Below, one piece after another: positions 9,105 to 18,494 of a stretch of DNA of 64,000 nucleotides; positions within the stretch are counted from its first letter, which is position 1, and each line of letters starts with the position of its first letter. Made by a program: the position numbers and the translations under genes. The DNA lies in NCBI GenBank assembly GCA_002690655.1, contig NZFL01000016.1, positions 1 to 64,000 of the forward strand, in the 5' to 3' direction. Source of the DNA: Pedosphaera sp. Its GTDB lineage: Bacteria > Verrucomicrobiota > Verrucomicrobiia > Limisphaerales > AAA164-E04. The notes under the pieces were generated by a model, which was given only the letters and a program-made list of their open reading frames with translations, was not told where the DNA came from and made no database searches.

Positions 9105-11180
9105 TCAGGACTCTGACCTGGCCAACTCTTTTTGGGTTCCCAGGTCCACAATCCGAAACTCTTCGTAATGGTAGGATGGATCAGGTCGGAAGGACAATTT
9201 GCCGAAATACTGTTTTTCCATCTGGATCACCAATTGCTCATCCTTGGTACGCAAGCGATGAAACACTTTGGGGTTCACCACGATCATTAGTTGGTAATCA
9301 GTCTCATCGCGTTGCCGTTTTTTGAGGATTTCCCCTAATTTACGCTGAATTTCAACACTCATCGTCACCACACTTTTCAACTTCCCCTTGCCGTTGCAGT
9401 ATGGGCAATCGTCGTTGAGTGATGCGCGCACACTTTCGGTCTGTCTTTGACGGGTCATTTCCAGCAGACCTAGCTGAGAAATCGGCAGAACATGCGTTTT
9501 CGCCTTGTCACGTCGAAGACCTTCTTTGACCTTTTGATAAACGCTTTGTTGATCGCGCCTTGATTTCATATCGATGAAATCAAGAATGATCAATCCACCA
9601 ATGTTCCTCAACCGCATCTGACGTGTGATTTCAGCTGCAGCCTCCAAGTTAACCTTGAGAATCGTCGAATCTTTTTCTTTTTGACTACTCTTGTGGCGCC
9701 CCGTGTTCACATCAACGGCAACTAATGCCTCGGTTTCATCAATCACAATATATCCACCACTCTTGAGATGAACTTGCCTGGTGGTAGTACTTTGCAATTG
9801 CCGGGTTATTCCGAACCGATCGAATATGGGCTGTGTATCCTGATAGAGTTTAACCTTGTTGGTTGATCTTTTGGAAATACGGCTGATGGTTTCCCGGATA
9901 TGTTGATTCTCCTTTTTGGAGTCCACCACAATACGCTCTACGTCTTCAGTGAGGAAATCCCGAACCGTACGCTCGATTAAATCAGGCTCCTGAAATACGC
10001 AATAGGGTGGTTTTTTATTATTGATCAGACTTTGAATAAGTTTCCACTCTTCGACCAGGAATGCCAGGTCTCGCACAAAGTAGCGAGCCTTCTGGGCCTG
10101 ACCAGCGGTGCGGATAATGACCCCCATCCCTTCGGGGATGGTTAGATTTCGAACGATTTGTTTGAGGCGTTGTCGCTCCTGCGTATTGTCAATCTTGCGG
10201 GATATTCCACATTGGTCTGAATTAGGCAAAAGGACGAGGAAACGACCCGGAATCGCCAAGTTGGTTGTGATGCGAGGTCCTTTGGTACCTATGGGACCTT
10301 TGGTCACCTGCACGATGATCTCGGTCCCGATAGGATAAACTTTTGGGATATCCCTCTGGGTAACTTTGGGGCGCTGCTTCCTGCCCTTGCCTTTTTTCCT
10401 CTCCACAATTTCGATGTTGCTATCGAAATTGTTGGGCACAATGTCCCAATAATGAAGAAAGGCATTCTTTTCAAAACCGATATCCACAAATGCAGCCTTC
10501 AATCCGTCCTCGAGGTTTTTGACAACTCCCTTGTAGATACTGCCAACCAATCGATGATCGTTGTTTCGTTCGATGGTAAACTCCTCAAGCACACCATCCT
10601 CAATTACTGCCACTCTGGATTCGAGAGGTTCGACATTGATGATCAGCTCTTTGTGCTGACGGTTGAGAGGAATGAAAGCACGCTTCACTCGTGAAATGAC
10701 TTTATCCGCCGCAGCCTTGATGCTGCCAACAATTCCCTTGGCTGGTTGCTCTGGAATTTCAACTGGTTCATAAGGCTTATCTTTATCTTTTTTGTTCCCT
10801 CGTCGATCACGCGGTCCTCGCCGGTTGCCTTCACGTCGTCCCGATGTCCTGGATTTACCCTTTTCTTTGGATTCTCCTGATTTCTCGCCTTTTTCAGCTT
10901 GCTCGGCTTTATCGGCTTTTTCAGCCTCAATCTTTGCTTTCAAGGCTTCATCACTTAAATCTGCCGGTAATCCTGCTGCTTTATTCTCAGCACGCTGAAT
11001 TTCACGTGCATGCTTCTGGCTTTCGTAGACCGGCTCTTCGTCAGCAGTAGGATTAACCAGCACTTCAGCACGTGCTGCTGCCGCAGCTCGCTGTGATTTC
11101 TTATTATTGGCTCCCATGCCAGCTGTCGGCTTAAATCGCATACCGCCACTCCGACGACGGTTCCCTTTACGTTGATTCAT
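9105..11180 (-). CDS. rng: Ribonuclease E/G family endoribonuclease with long basic N-terminal extension
   Basis: Single-strand endoribonuclease for rRNA maturation and mRNA decay. The ATG at 11180 (MNQRKGNRRR) lies 12 bases after the rodA stop; a TTG two codons earlier is less likely. The first 170 or so residues are a low-complexity charged region rich in Lys, Arg, Glu and Gly, not found in E. coli RNase G, which may bind RNA or partners. The catalytic core then follows: an S1-like domain (GSIYKGVVKNLEDGLKAAFVD), GPRITTNLAIPGR, the first catalytic Asp in ALVAVDVNTG, the second in LIILDFIDM, and the zinc-link cysteines CPYCNGKG. It has no long C-terminal degradosome scaffold. It is the last gene of the mre operon, as in many bacteria where rng follows the shape genes. 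Confidence 0.94.
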   Translation of the reverse strand: MNQRKGNRRRSGGMRFKPTAGMGANNKKSQRAAAAARAEVLVNPTADEEPVYESQKHAREIQRAENKAAGLPADLSDEALKAKIEAEKADKAEQAEKGEKSGESKEKGKSRTSGRREGNRRGPRDRRGNKKDKDKPYEPVEIPEQPAKGIVGSIKAAADKVISRVKRAFIPLNRQHKELIINVEPLESRVAVIEDGVLEEFTIERNNDHRLVGSIYKGVVKNLEDGLKAAFVDIGFEKNAFLHYWDIVPNNFDSNIEIVERKKGKGRKQRPKVTQRDIPKVYPIGTEIIVQVTKGPIGTKGPRITTNLAIPGRFLVLLPNSDQCGISRKIDNTQERQRLKQIVRNLTIPEGMGVIIRTAGQAQKARYFVRDLAFLVEEWKLIQSLINNKKPPYCVFQEPDLIERTVRDFLTEDVERIVVDSKKENQHIRETISRISKRSTNKVKLYQDTQPIFDRFGITRQLQSTTTRQVHLKSGGYIVIDETEALVAVDVNTGRHKSSQKEKDSTILKVNLEAAAEITRQMRLRNIGGLIILDFIDMKSRRDQQSVYQKVKEGLRRDKAKTHVLPISQLGLLEMTRQRQTESVRASLNDDCPYCNGKGKLKSVVTMSVEIQRKLGEILKKRQRDETDYQLMIVVNPKVFHRLRTKDEQLVIQMEKQYFGKLSFRPDPSYHYEEFRIVDLGTQKELARSES

Positions 11181-11192
11181 AATCAAATATTC

Positions 11193-12392
11193 TTAATAGT
11201 TTCTTTTGTATATTTTAACATTTTGTAAAAGCCCCATGGCCATCATGAAACTGAGCGCGGATGAACCGCCGTAGCTCAATAATGGCAAAGGGAGCCCAGT
11301 GACGGGCATCAATCGAATGTTCATACCAATGTTAATGAACACATGGCTGAACCAAAGCATGACCACACCGGTGGCTATTACCTTGCCCATCCTGTCTCTG
11401 GCTTGAGAAGCGATTCTCAAGCCTTGAATAATCACCACACCGTTTAGCAATAGAACGGTCATGCTACCCAAAAAACCCCATTCCTCGGCAATCACCGAAA
11501 AAATAAAATCATTGTGAGCTACTGGTTTGGGGAGGTATCCCAAGGCATTTTGCGTTCCCTGACACCATCCTTTTCCGGTCATTCCACCGGATCCTACAGA
11601 TATCAACGCCTGGTTGACATTATATGAAAATTCGCGTTCCTCTCGATCCGCTTTACGTTTTTCAGCCTGAGTGGCATTGGGAGGAGCAAACGACATCCCA
11701 AAATAAACACGCAAACGATTCTTCTGATATTCCTCAAGCTGAACCACTGGCAATAACTTGGGGAAAAACAGAGTATCTACAACCACCAACGAGAGAACAA
11801 GTAATGAACCGCTGACTAGTCGGACCAGGTAAATTTTTGGAATGCCTGCAATGAACATCATCACCAACCCCACCGGAATCAGTACCAAAGATGATCCAAG
11901 ATCCGGCTCGATCAAGATGAGGCAGAAAGGCAGGCCTATAAGCCCCAGAGTCTGAAAGAATAAACTTGGTAATCGCAGCTCATCTAAAGGCCGACTGAGA
12001 AAGTGCCCCAGCGCACAGATAGTTGCAATCTTGGAAAATTCAGAGGGCTGCAATCGAATTGGTCCCAATGAAAGCCAACGGCGGGCCCCATGAATGGGAT
12101 CAAAAAACAATACCACAAGCAGGGCAATAATCGCTCCCCAGTAAAAGAGCATCGACCATCTTGCTATCAAATGATAATCCACAAAACATACGCCAACCGC
12201 AAATCCAAACCCCAGGACGCAGGCAAATATTTGCCTGACAAATCGATGCTGAAACCAATGTTCAGGATCGGTGATGCCATGCACGGAGGCAGCACTGTAA
12301 ATAAATGCAACGCCGATCGATGCTAAACCGATCAAGGCAAGTAGCAAAACCCAGTCAATCCGGTGCGTCCAATGTTTAGAGCGAGCGTGCAT
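11193..12392 (-). CDS. rodA: Rod shape-determining SEDS peptidoglycan glycosyltransferase
   Basis: Polymerises lipid II during cell elongation together with PBP2. The chosen ATG at 12392 (MHARSKHWTHR) gives 399 residues and overlaps the mrdA 3' end by 17 bases. About ten membrane segments are visible. SEDS motifs include GARRWLSLGPIRLQPSE, LIEPDLGSSLVL, the large loop ending in GKGWCQGTQ, and the C-terminal PVTGLPLPLLSYGGSS. The family catalytic Asp lies in the extracellular loop preceded by HNDFIFSVIAEEWG. An insert of about 60 residues around FAPPNATQAEKRKADREE lengthens one loop. Confidence 0.95.
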   Translation of the reverse strand: MHARSKHWTHRIDWVLLLALIGLASIGVAFIYSAASVHGITDPEHWFQHRFVRQIFACVLGFGFAVGVCFVDYHLIARWSMLFYWGAIIALLVVLFFDPIHGARRWLSLGPIRLQPSEFSKIATICALGHFLSRPLDELRLPSLFFQTLGLIGLPFCLILIEPDLGSSLVLIPVGLVMMFIAGIPKIYLVRLVSGSLLVLSLVVVDTLFFPKLLPVVQLEEYQKNRLRVYFGMSFAPPNATQAEKRKADREEREFSYNVNQALISVGSGGMTGKGWCQGTQNALGYLPKPVAHNDFIFSVIAEEWGFLGSMTVLLLNGVVIIQGLRIASQARDRMGKVIATGVVMLWFSHVFINIGMNIRLMPVTGLPLPLLSYGGSSALSFMMAMGLLQNVKIYKRNY

Positions 12393-14343
12393 TATCCCCC
12401 AGAGTAAATACCTTTTTTCTTGGTTCAATATGTGAAGGGTTCGGCAAATCCTTCAGTGACGTAAAAACGATTTTGGCCAGAGGAGCGCAACTGCTGCGCC
12501 CTGACAACCCCTCGCTATCAAGCACCACAACGGCATACCTCGGATTTTCATGAGGCGCATAGGCTACAAACCAGGTATGCTTGATACGCCTGCCATTAGA
12601 ATTTTTGAAACTTGTTTCTGCAGTGCCCGTCTTTCCGCCAATGAGGTAGCCAGGGATACGGCAGATGGATCCTGAACCGTTCCTGTTTTCCACGTCAGCC
12701 AGCATCGCCTTTTGAAGAATCTCAATACTTTGTGGTGAAGCCCTCAGCCTGCCGCGAATACGTCCCTCTGGCTCTGGTTCAAAAACTGAGGCGCCGTTTG
12801 GCATCATTGATTCCCAACCAGCCACGATACGCGGCCAGAACACCGTTCCACCATTGGCGACAGCTGAGGTCATTACTGCCATTTGAAGGGGAGTCACATC
12901 AATTTTACCCTGACCAATACTGAGATTGGCCGTATCCCCGGGATGCCATCCCTTGCGCACCGTTTGTTTACTCGGAAAGTAGCCGCCTGTTTCCTGTGCT
13001 GGCAGTAGTCCGGTTTCCTTACCCAGAAAAATCTGGTTACCATAGTCCACAATCGTTTCAGGCCCTAATTTCAAACCATAATGAATGAAATAAGCATTGC
13101 TAGACTTGTAGAACGCACGTTCAAAATTGAAATAACCCGCACCAGCAGTATCATCGATCCTACGCCCTCTCATCGGAAAATAACCTTGTCCGAAAAACTC
13201 AACTTCCGGATCAATAATCCGTGATTCCAATCCCGCCAGACCAATCATGATCTTGAAGATTGACCCAGGATGATAACGTCCATAGGTTGCGCGATTGAAA
13301 AGAGGCAGCGAACCTTTTGGGTCGATCATTGGCTTGAAAACCGATGCGGGCAGAAAACCAGTAAAGATATTGGGATCAAAGGTAGGTGCTGAAGCCAAGG
13401 CAAGAACATCGCCATTATTGCAATCCATCACCACAATGGCGCCTCGCCTTTGCTGGTTTGGATTCAAATACCGCAGGGCATCTTCGGCAGCTTTCTGAAT
13501 ATCGGTATCTAAAGTGAGATAGAGGTGCTTACCGGGAAGCAAGGGAAGCCATTCTTCCTCTTCTTGGCGGTAAATCATATTGTTAACGAGGATGGATTTT
13601 GCACCGGGCTCACCACTTAGCTCGTCCTCATATTGACCTTCAAGTCCGTATTTGCCCATGAAATCGGGCAATTCATAGTCAAAAGACATCTGCAGTGTCG
13701 CTGCCTCTTCATTTGAAGTGCGCTGTCGTGGTCTCATGTAGCCCAAAAGATGGGCAGCTAGAGAGCCGTTGGGATAACGGCGCTTGGATCGAACTTCCAA
13801 ATCGAAACCCTTTAATCGAGACCCTTGCTCCATGAATCGGGCCATTTGCTCTCGACTTAACCCTGTCAATACGGGCATGGCCATATAACGATGCCGATAA
13901 TAATGAGATTCAAATTCAGAACGAACCAGAGCACTGGGCTTACCGATAATCACACTGGCCTCATATACCATGTTACTGACGGTGAGATACCGGGCATCTT
14001 TTTCTAATTCAAGCCCTTCGAGATAAGGTAAGTCCTTGTCGCCCTTCAAATCGTGATAAGTACGGGTAAAATCTTCTCTTAATTGATCCAGATACACCAC
14101 GATGTTGAGATTCGGTTCATTATCTGCAAGCAACTGCGCATCCCGGTCGTAAATCAATCCCCGGGGAGCAGGAATGCGAACCGTCCTGTAAGACTGTACT
14201 TCTCGATATTTTTCGTATTTCTTGAAAGAAACAATCTGAACATACCAAAGCCCCCCCGCCAATATGACGAAACAGCAAAACAGACCAATGGCTAACCATT
14301 GAAGGCCCATATCTTCGCGTCGCATGTTTTTAACGGGATTCAT
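12376..14343 (-). CDS. mrdA: Penicillin-binding protein 2, elongation transpeptidase
   Basis: Class B PBP that crosslinks peptidoglycan with RodA. I use the ATG at 14343 (MNPVKNMRRED), 10 bases after the mreD stop, giving 655 residues. It has a single N-terminal membrane anchor (WLAIGLFCCFVILAGGLWYV) and the PBP dimerisation domain (APRGLIYDRDAQLLADN). The transpeptidase domain has the SxxK motif in HPGSIFKIM, SxN in KSSNAYF, and KTG in GGKTGTAE. The GQG segment before DVTPLQMA is also typical. It sits between mreD and rodA in the canonical order and overlaps rodA, so dosage is probably coupled. Confidence 0.95.
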   Translation of the reverse strand: MNPVKNMRREDMGLQWLAIGLFCCFVILAGGLWYVQIVSFKKYEKYREVQSYRTVRIPAPRGLIYDRDAQLLADNEPNLNIVVYLDQLREDFTRTYHDLKGDKDLPYLEGLELEKDARYLTVSNMVYEASVIIGKPSALVRSEFESHYYRHRYMAMPVLTGLSREQMARFMEQGSRLKGFDLEVRSKRRYPNGSLAAHLLGYMRPRQRTSNEEAATLQMSFDYELPDFMGKYGLEGQYEDELSGEPGAKSILVNNMIYRQEEEEWLPLLPGKHLYLTLDTDIQKAAEDALRYLNPNQQRRGAIVVMDCNNGDVLALASAPTFDPNIFTGFLPASVFKPMIDPKGSLPLFNRATYGRYHPGSIFKIMIGLAGLESRIIDPEVEFFGQGYFPMRGRRIDDTAGAGYFNFERAFYKSSNAYFIHYGLKLGPETIVDYGNQIFLGKETGLLPAQETGGYFPSKQTVRKGWHPGDTANLSIGQGKIDVTPLQMAVMTSAVANGGTVFWPRIVAGWESMMPNGASVFEPEPEGRIRGRLRASPQSIEILQKAMLADVENRNGSGSICRIPGYLIGGKTGTAETSFKNSNGRRIKHTWFVAYAPHENPRYAVVVLDSEGLSGRSSCAPLAKIVFTSLKDLPNPSHIEPRKKVFTLGDNARSL

Positions 14344-14353
14344 ATTCAGCGTT

Positions 14354-14911
14354 TCAATATCGCTTGCTGCGTTTAACTTCGACCACGGATCGATTCCATG
14401 GCTGAGCCACCGGCTCATAGGAAACCAAGCGATCCATTTGATTCAGGATAAGAAATATAAAAGGCCCTGCTACACCACAGATCATGGCATTGACAACTAT
14501 TTGCCATAAAGTTCCCCAGCCAGCCAAAGGCTGCATGCTCATTCCCCAAAGAAAAAGGCAGGATATAGTAGGCCCAAAGGCGCCTGCGGCCACACAGACA
14601 AAAAACTGAGCGGTCAACTGGCCTTTGAGCAGAACTTCATGGAGCCGATGCAAAATCAATGCGGTCAAAAACAAGGAAACCAGAGATGTTCCAAGAGGAT
14701 TGGCAGACAACACGTCCAACCAGGAACCGGCAATCAGCGCCAAGCCAATGATGGGACCCAGGCCTCCATGCAAGGCAGTAAATGCAGCAAAGATCGGCAG
14801 CAGATCAATCTGCGCACGCCACATTCCCTCCATCATGGACCAATGTGATTGCACATAGGTCACGACCATAGCCATCAATATCAAACATGTGAATGTTGGA
14901 CGTGACATCAT
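14354..14911 (-). CDS. mreD: Rod shape-determining membrane protein MreD
   Basis: Small polytopic membrane protein of the elongasome, linking MreC to the RodA-PBP2 synthase. I place the start at the ATG pair at 14911 (MMSRPTFTC), giving 185 residues. A longer frame to 14974 would overlap mreC and add a polar leader. Five or so hydrophobic segments are visible, with the family-like stretch DLLPIFAAFTALHGG and GLALIAGSWLDVLS. Identification rests as much on its place between mreC and mrdA as on sequence, because MreD is poorly conserved. Confidence 0.88.
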   Translation of the reverse strand: MMSRPTFTCLILMAMVVTYVQSHWSMMEGMWRAQIDLLPIFAAFTALHGGLGPIIGLALIAGSWLDVLSANPLGTSLVSLFLTALILHRLHEVLLKGQLTAQFFVCVAAGAFGPTISCLFLWGMSMQPLAGWGTLWQIVVNAMICGVAGPFIFLILNQMDRLVSYEPVAQPWNRSVVEVKRSKRY

Positions 14912-14945
14912 GGCGCGTATAAAAAAGGAGTCAGGTGCATATCTG

Positions 14946-15806
14946 TTACATTCCCTCCTCAGTTGCAGAAACATCCTGGTCAGGGAGTTTTACCCAAACC
15001 ATTTCCAAACGATTTAAATCAACCGCCAATCGCACACGAGCCTCAGCGAACAAGCCAGATGCAGAGGATCGGCTATCAATGATATGTCCAACGGGAATGC
15101 CTCTTGGATAGCCACCCCCCAATCCACTGGTGATTACCTTGGCTCCAGGTTCTGGCTCTGTTCCAACTGGCAGGTGATGAAAATCCACTAATCTCGGGTT
15201 CAGCGATGTGCCTGCTCCGGGCGTGATTGTGCCATGAGCGGATTCATATTTGCCTTGTCGAGGTGAAATAGCCAGCATGGCAGCGACTTTACAATGCTGG
15301 TCGCCTACAAGACGCACGAGGGAACGGTGACTTTCAACCTGTTCAATCTTCCCCACCAGTCCTGAGGGCGATAAAACGGGGGAATTTTCAATGATACCAT
15401 CGTCAGAGCCTAAATTAATGTAGAGGCTTCGCCACCAGTTCGTCGGATCTTTGACAAGCACTCTTGCCGGCAAGAGACGCCAGGGAAGGCTTTCACGCCA
15501 TCCAAGTTGTTGACGCAACAAGGCGTTCTCAGTAGCAATGGCCTGATTCTTTAGAAGAGCAATCTTGTAGTTTTGAAGCTCTCGACGCAGCTGCTGGTTT
15601 TCACGCAAGAGTTCCTGCTTGGAAACAACAATGGATTGAAGCGACTCAGCCTTTTCATCGACAGCCTCAGCGAGCCCAAGAAAGGGCAGGAAGACTCCTG
15701 CAACCATCCATTTAAGCTGGTTGTTCATGCGCGTCGGTAGACTCAGCAGGACGATACCTGCTGTCATCACCGAGCAAAATGACACTATATTAGGCTGCTT
15801 TAGCAT
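14946..15806 (-). CDS. mreC: Rod shape-determining protein MreC
   Basis: Periplasmic elongasome scaffold anchored by one N-terminal membrane segment. The ATG at 15806 (MLKQPNIVSF) has GGAG shortly upstream and gives 286 residues; the longer frame would run into mreB. A membrane segment and a coiled coil (LRENQQLRRELQNYKIALLK) are followed by the beta domain with the family motif SPSGLVGKIEQV and the second repeat ending VITSGLGGGYPRGIPVG. It follows mreB by 34 bases. Confidence 0.94.
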   Translation of the reverse strand: MLKQPNIVSFCSVMTAGIVLLSLPTRMNNQLKWMVAGVFLPFLGLAEAVDEKAESLQSIVVSKQELLRENQQLRRELQNYKIALLKNQAIATENALLRQQLGWRESLPWRLLPARVLVKDPTNWWRSLYINLGSDDGIIENSPVLSPSGLVGKIEQVESHRSLVRLVGDQHCKVAAMLAISPRQGKYESAHGTITPGAGTSLNPRLVDFHHLPVGTEPEPGAKVITSGLGGGYPRGIPVGHIIDSRSSASGLFAEARVRLAVDLNRLEMVWVKLPDQDVSATEEGM

Positions 15807-15840
15807 CCCGCTCCGTAGTTTCGGAGCGAACGCGCAAAAA

Positions 15841-16869
15841 TCAGGTTCGGCTTGAGGAAGCGACTCGTTTAAGGAACTGAAGCTCTTGCAAAACACGACC
15901 GGTGCCTTCTGCAACGGCGGTCAAAGGATCATCAGCAATATGAACAGGTAATCCGGTTTCTTCGGCAATGAGGCGATCTATGCCTCTCAGTAATGCGCCA
16001 CCACCTGCTACAACAATGCCACGATCCACGAGATCGGAGGAGAGTTCAGGTGGGCAACGTTCCAATGTGATACGAATCGATTCTAAAATACTATTCAATG
16101 GTTCTTTCAGAGCATCTCGTATCTCTTCTGAACAAATCGATAATGTTTTGGGGAGTCCAGAGCTCAGGTCCCTTCCTTTGACTTCCATAGTCAGCTCTTG
16201 CTCCAAGGGAAAAGCCGAACCTATGCGGATTTTAATCTCCTCCGCAGTGCGTTCGCCGATCATTAGGTTATAGGCACGTTTCATATGTGCCACGATTGTT
16301 TCGTCAAATTCGTCTCCCCCGACCCTCAGGCTGCGGGCAAAGACGATTCCAGCCAACGATATGATGGCTATTTCACATGTACCCCCGCCAATATCGACGA
16401 TCATATTTCCAGCGGGTTCATGTACGGGTAATCCAACTCCTATGGCAGAAGCCATGGGTTGTTCGATCAGGTAGACTTCGCGGGCTCCAGCATGTGTGGC
16501 TGAATCTTTCACAGCCCGCTTTTCAACTTCCGTGATTCCGGAAGGAACAGCCACGACGACGCGTGGTGCGATGAGTTTGCGATAATGGACTTTTTGAATA
16601 AATGAGCGAAGCATCGACTCGGTAATCTCAAAATCAGCGATTACACCATCCTTCATCGGTCGGATGGCCACGATGTTACTGGGAGTTCTTCCCAGCATTT
16701 CTTTGGCTTCCAGCCCCACCGCAAGCACGTTTGTTGTCCCCGCCTGAATCGCCACTACAGAAGGCTCTCTAAGTACAATACCTTGATCACGAACGTAAAC
16801 CAACGAGTTCGCCGTCCCTAGATCAATTCCAATATCATTGGAGAATAAGCTCTTAAACTGAGACAACAT
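15841..16869 (-). CDS. mreB: Actin-like rod shape-determining protein MreB
   Basis: Bacterial actin that forms membrane-associated filaments orienting lateral wall synthesis. The ATG at 16869 ([26 protein letters not shown]) gives 342 residues, normal for MreB; the frame upstream to 16965 is not conserved sequence. Nucleotide-binding motifs are clear: phosphate 1 [11 protein letters not shown], phosphate 2 [13 protein letters not shown], and the adenosine loop [11 protein letters not shown]. It is the first gene of mreB-mreC-mreD-mrdA-rodA-rng on the minus strand, so the promoter should lie in 16870-17060. Confidence 0.97.
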   Translation of the reverse strand: MLSQFKSLFSNDIGIDLGTANSLVYVRDQGIVLREPSVVAIQAGTTNVLAVGLEAKEMLGRTPSNIVAIRPMKDGVIADFEITESMLRSFIQKVHYRKLIAPRVVVAVPSGITEVEKRAVKDSATHAGAREVYLIEQPMASAIGVGLPVHEPAGNMIVDIGGGTCEIAIISLAGIVFARSLRVGGDEFDETIVAHMKRAYNLMIGERTAEEIKIRIGSAFPLEQELTMEVKGRDLSSGLPKTLSICSEEIRDALKEPLNSILESIRITLERCPPELSSDLVDRGIVVAGGGALLRGIDRLIAEETGLPVHIADDPLTAVAEGTGRVLQELQFLKRVASSSRT

Positions 16870-17060
16870 GGATGTGCCTGAAACTTCGAAACATAGTGCG
16901 AATGCGGTATCAAGGTCAAGAGGATTACTACGAATCGAGTTAGTTCGCCTCCCATTCCAATCCAAAGGGCAGATTATAAATGCTTTTCTTTGAAACCTTG
17001 ATAAGGTTTGATGTGTTTTAATTGCAAAGCTGGAAATCCAGCGGTCAAAAGTAAAAAACT
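16870..17060. promoter_or_regulatory. Divergent promoter region between mreB and the DUF4126 gene
   Basis: 190 bases separate two divergent starts. No convincing -35/-10 pair or operator repeat could be assigned by eye, so promoter location is inferred from gene arrangement only. Confidence 0.4.
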
Positions 17061-17687
17061 ATGGAATTAATACAAACGCCTTCTTCGGCCTTGCTGAGCA
17101 TTCTTATCGGGCTTGGCCTGAGTGCTTCTTGTGGTTTTCGCATTTTTGTTCCACCTTTTATCATCAGCTTGGCAGCCCTTTCGGGACATCTTGAACTTTC
17201 CGAGAGCTTCGCTTGGATGAGCACTTTGCCAGCAGTCACTGCTCTGGGCGCAGCAGTGGCGTTGGAAATAGGAGCCTATTACCTTCCTGTTCTTGACCAT
17301 TTCCTCGATACCGTGGCAGCTCCAGCGGCAGTGGTAGCAGGCACTATCGTGAGTGCATCCATATTTACGGAACTGAGCCCCATGATGAGTTGGTCGCTGG
17401 CATTGATTGCTGGCGGGGGTATCGCAGGTGCAGTTCATGTGGCGATGGCGTTCATCAGGGGAGGCAGCACAATGCTGACAGCTGGATTGGGAAATCCTCT
17501 GGTAGCAACGGCAGAACTTGGCGGCGCGGTTGGGACATCAATTCTGTCTCTGGTCATGCCTGGTCTGGCCTTAGTCGTTGTCCTGACCGTAGCAGGAGTT
17601 GGCGTCCGCCAGTGGCGAGTGAAAAGCCGATCAAAGGAAACAGAAGTCTCTTCTGAGCTAAATGTTGCCGACGATTCCATTTCATAG
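17061..17687 (+). CDS. DUF4126 family membrane protein
   Basis: A 208-residue polytopic membrane protein. The pattern fits DUF4126: an N-terminal LGLSASCGFRIFVPPF segment, a second hydrophobic pair around LEIGAYYLPVLDHFLDTVAAPAA, a glycine-rich block GGGIAGAVHVAMAFIRGGSTM, and a final membrane helix before a charged tail. Five or six membrane segments are visible. Function is unknown for the family. It is convergent with the pseudopilin gene downstream and divergent from mreB. Confidence 0.8.
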   Translation: MELIQTPSSALLSILIGLGLSASCGFRIFVPPFIISLAALSGHLELSESFAWMSTLPAVTALGAAVALEIGAYYLPVLDHFLDTVAAPAAVVAGTIVSASIFTELSPMMSWSLALIAGGGIAGAVHVAMAFIRGGSTMLTAGLGNPLVATAELGGAVGTSILSLVMPGLALVVVLTVAGVGVRQWRVKSRSKETEVSSELNVADDSIS

Positions 17688-17723
17688 GGCTAACATCTAG
17701 CACTAAGATGGGTATCTAGCCCT
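17686..17723. terminator. Candidate bidirectional terminator hairpin between convergent genes
   Basis: AGGGCTA pairs with TAGCCCT, with a further CATC/GATG stem inside. It begins inside the last codons of the DUF4126 gene and ends 16 bases before the end of the convergent pseudopilin gene. The T-tract is weak on the plus side (TTGTTAAC). Confidence 0.5.
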
Positions 17724-17738
17724 TGTTAACACCTGTTT

Positions 17739-18494
17739 TCACGGAATCAAAACATCAGCTCGCAAACGCGCCACCCCAGCGTCAGGCAATCGATAGTCAG
17801 TAGTCCCATTTTCTGGAGTTTCAGGAGATACGTGCCCGTCGCAAAAGACCGTTTGAGCCCGGCGGTGGTGACGAAAATGGCCATTGGCATACATGGCTGA
17901 TCCTCGACTGACAAAATAGAACTCCTCGATCATTGGCTGATCAGGAGAAGCTGGCCGCTGAAAATCATTGATTTGAGCTGAATCCGCAAAGAGCGCAGTG
18001 GACGAGGCCGAGCTTACCTGCGACATGAGAAGCCCACCTTTTTGCAGCCCAGAGATTCCTGCATTGAAACCTGTAAGATGAAGATTGTATCCATAGCCAT
18101 ACGAAGCAGACATGGCTTTGGGTTTATAGGAAGGGTCTTGATATCTGAATGAGGGGCATGTTTGAACACCACTACCTCCAAGATAATGCCAGATGGCTCC
18201 ACTAGTCCGGTCCAATTTCCGCTTACCCTCTAATCCTGCTCCCAGCCAGCCAAACCAGTAGGATTGACCCTTCTCGTCTCGTGAACTTGAAAAAGGGAAA
18301 GTTTGCTGGGCATTGTCGTCCCAATACATTTGCGAAGCCAACCCAAGCTGCTTCAAGTTCGAAACACAAACCATTGACTTGGAATGACCTTTGGCGAAAG
18401 AGATCCCTGCGGCCATCATGGAAGCGAGGATACTGGTGATGGCGAGTACCACCAGTAGCTCGACAAGAGTAAATCCGGAAGCAGTTCGTTTCAT
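17739..18494 (-). CDS. Prepilin-like (pseudopilin) protein with H-X9-DG motif, in a cobalamin-riboswitch operon
   Basis: A 251-residue protein with a class III signal: a short basic leader MKRTASG, then F-T-L-V-E-L-L and a hydrophobic helix, so it should be cleaved after Gly7 by prepilin peptidase and assembled or displayed by a type II/IV pilus-like machine. The C-terminal half is a large globular domain. It contains the prepilin-processing-associated H-X9-DG motif (His, nine residues, DG in HRRAQTVFCDGHV) common in Planctomycetota and Verrucomicrobiota. Its ATG overlaps the stop of the upstream surface-protein gene by four bases (ATGA), so both are under the upstream cobalamin riboswitch. 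A role in cobalamin capture is inference from that regulation. Confidence 0.88.
   Translation of the reverse strand: MKRTASGFTLVELLVVLAITSILASMMAAGISFAKGHSKSMVCVSNLKQLGLASQMYWDDNAQQTFPFSSSRDEKGQSYWFGWLGAGLEGKRKLDRTSGAIWHYLGGSGVQTCPSFRYQDPSYKPKAMSASYGYGYNLHLTGFNAGISGLQKGGLLMSQVSSASSTALFADSAQINDFQRPASPDQPMIEEFYFVSRGSAMYANGHFRHHRRAQTVFCDGHVSPETPENGTTDYRLPDAGVARLRADVLIP

Noticed and set aside
10792..11050. Plus-strand frames opposite the RNase E/G extension
   Set aside because: They mirror the low-complexity charged region on the other strand.
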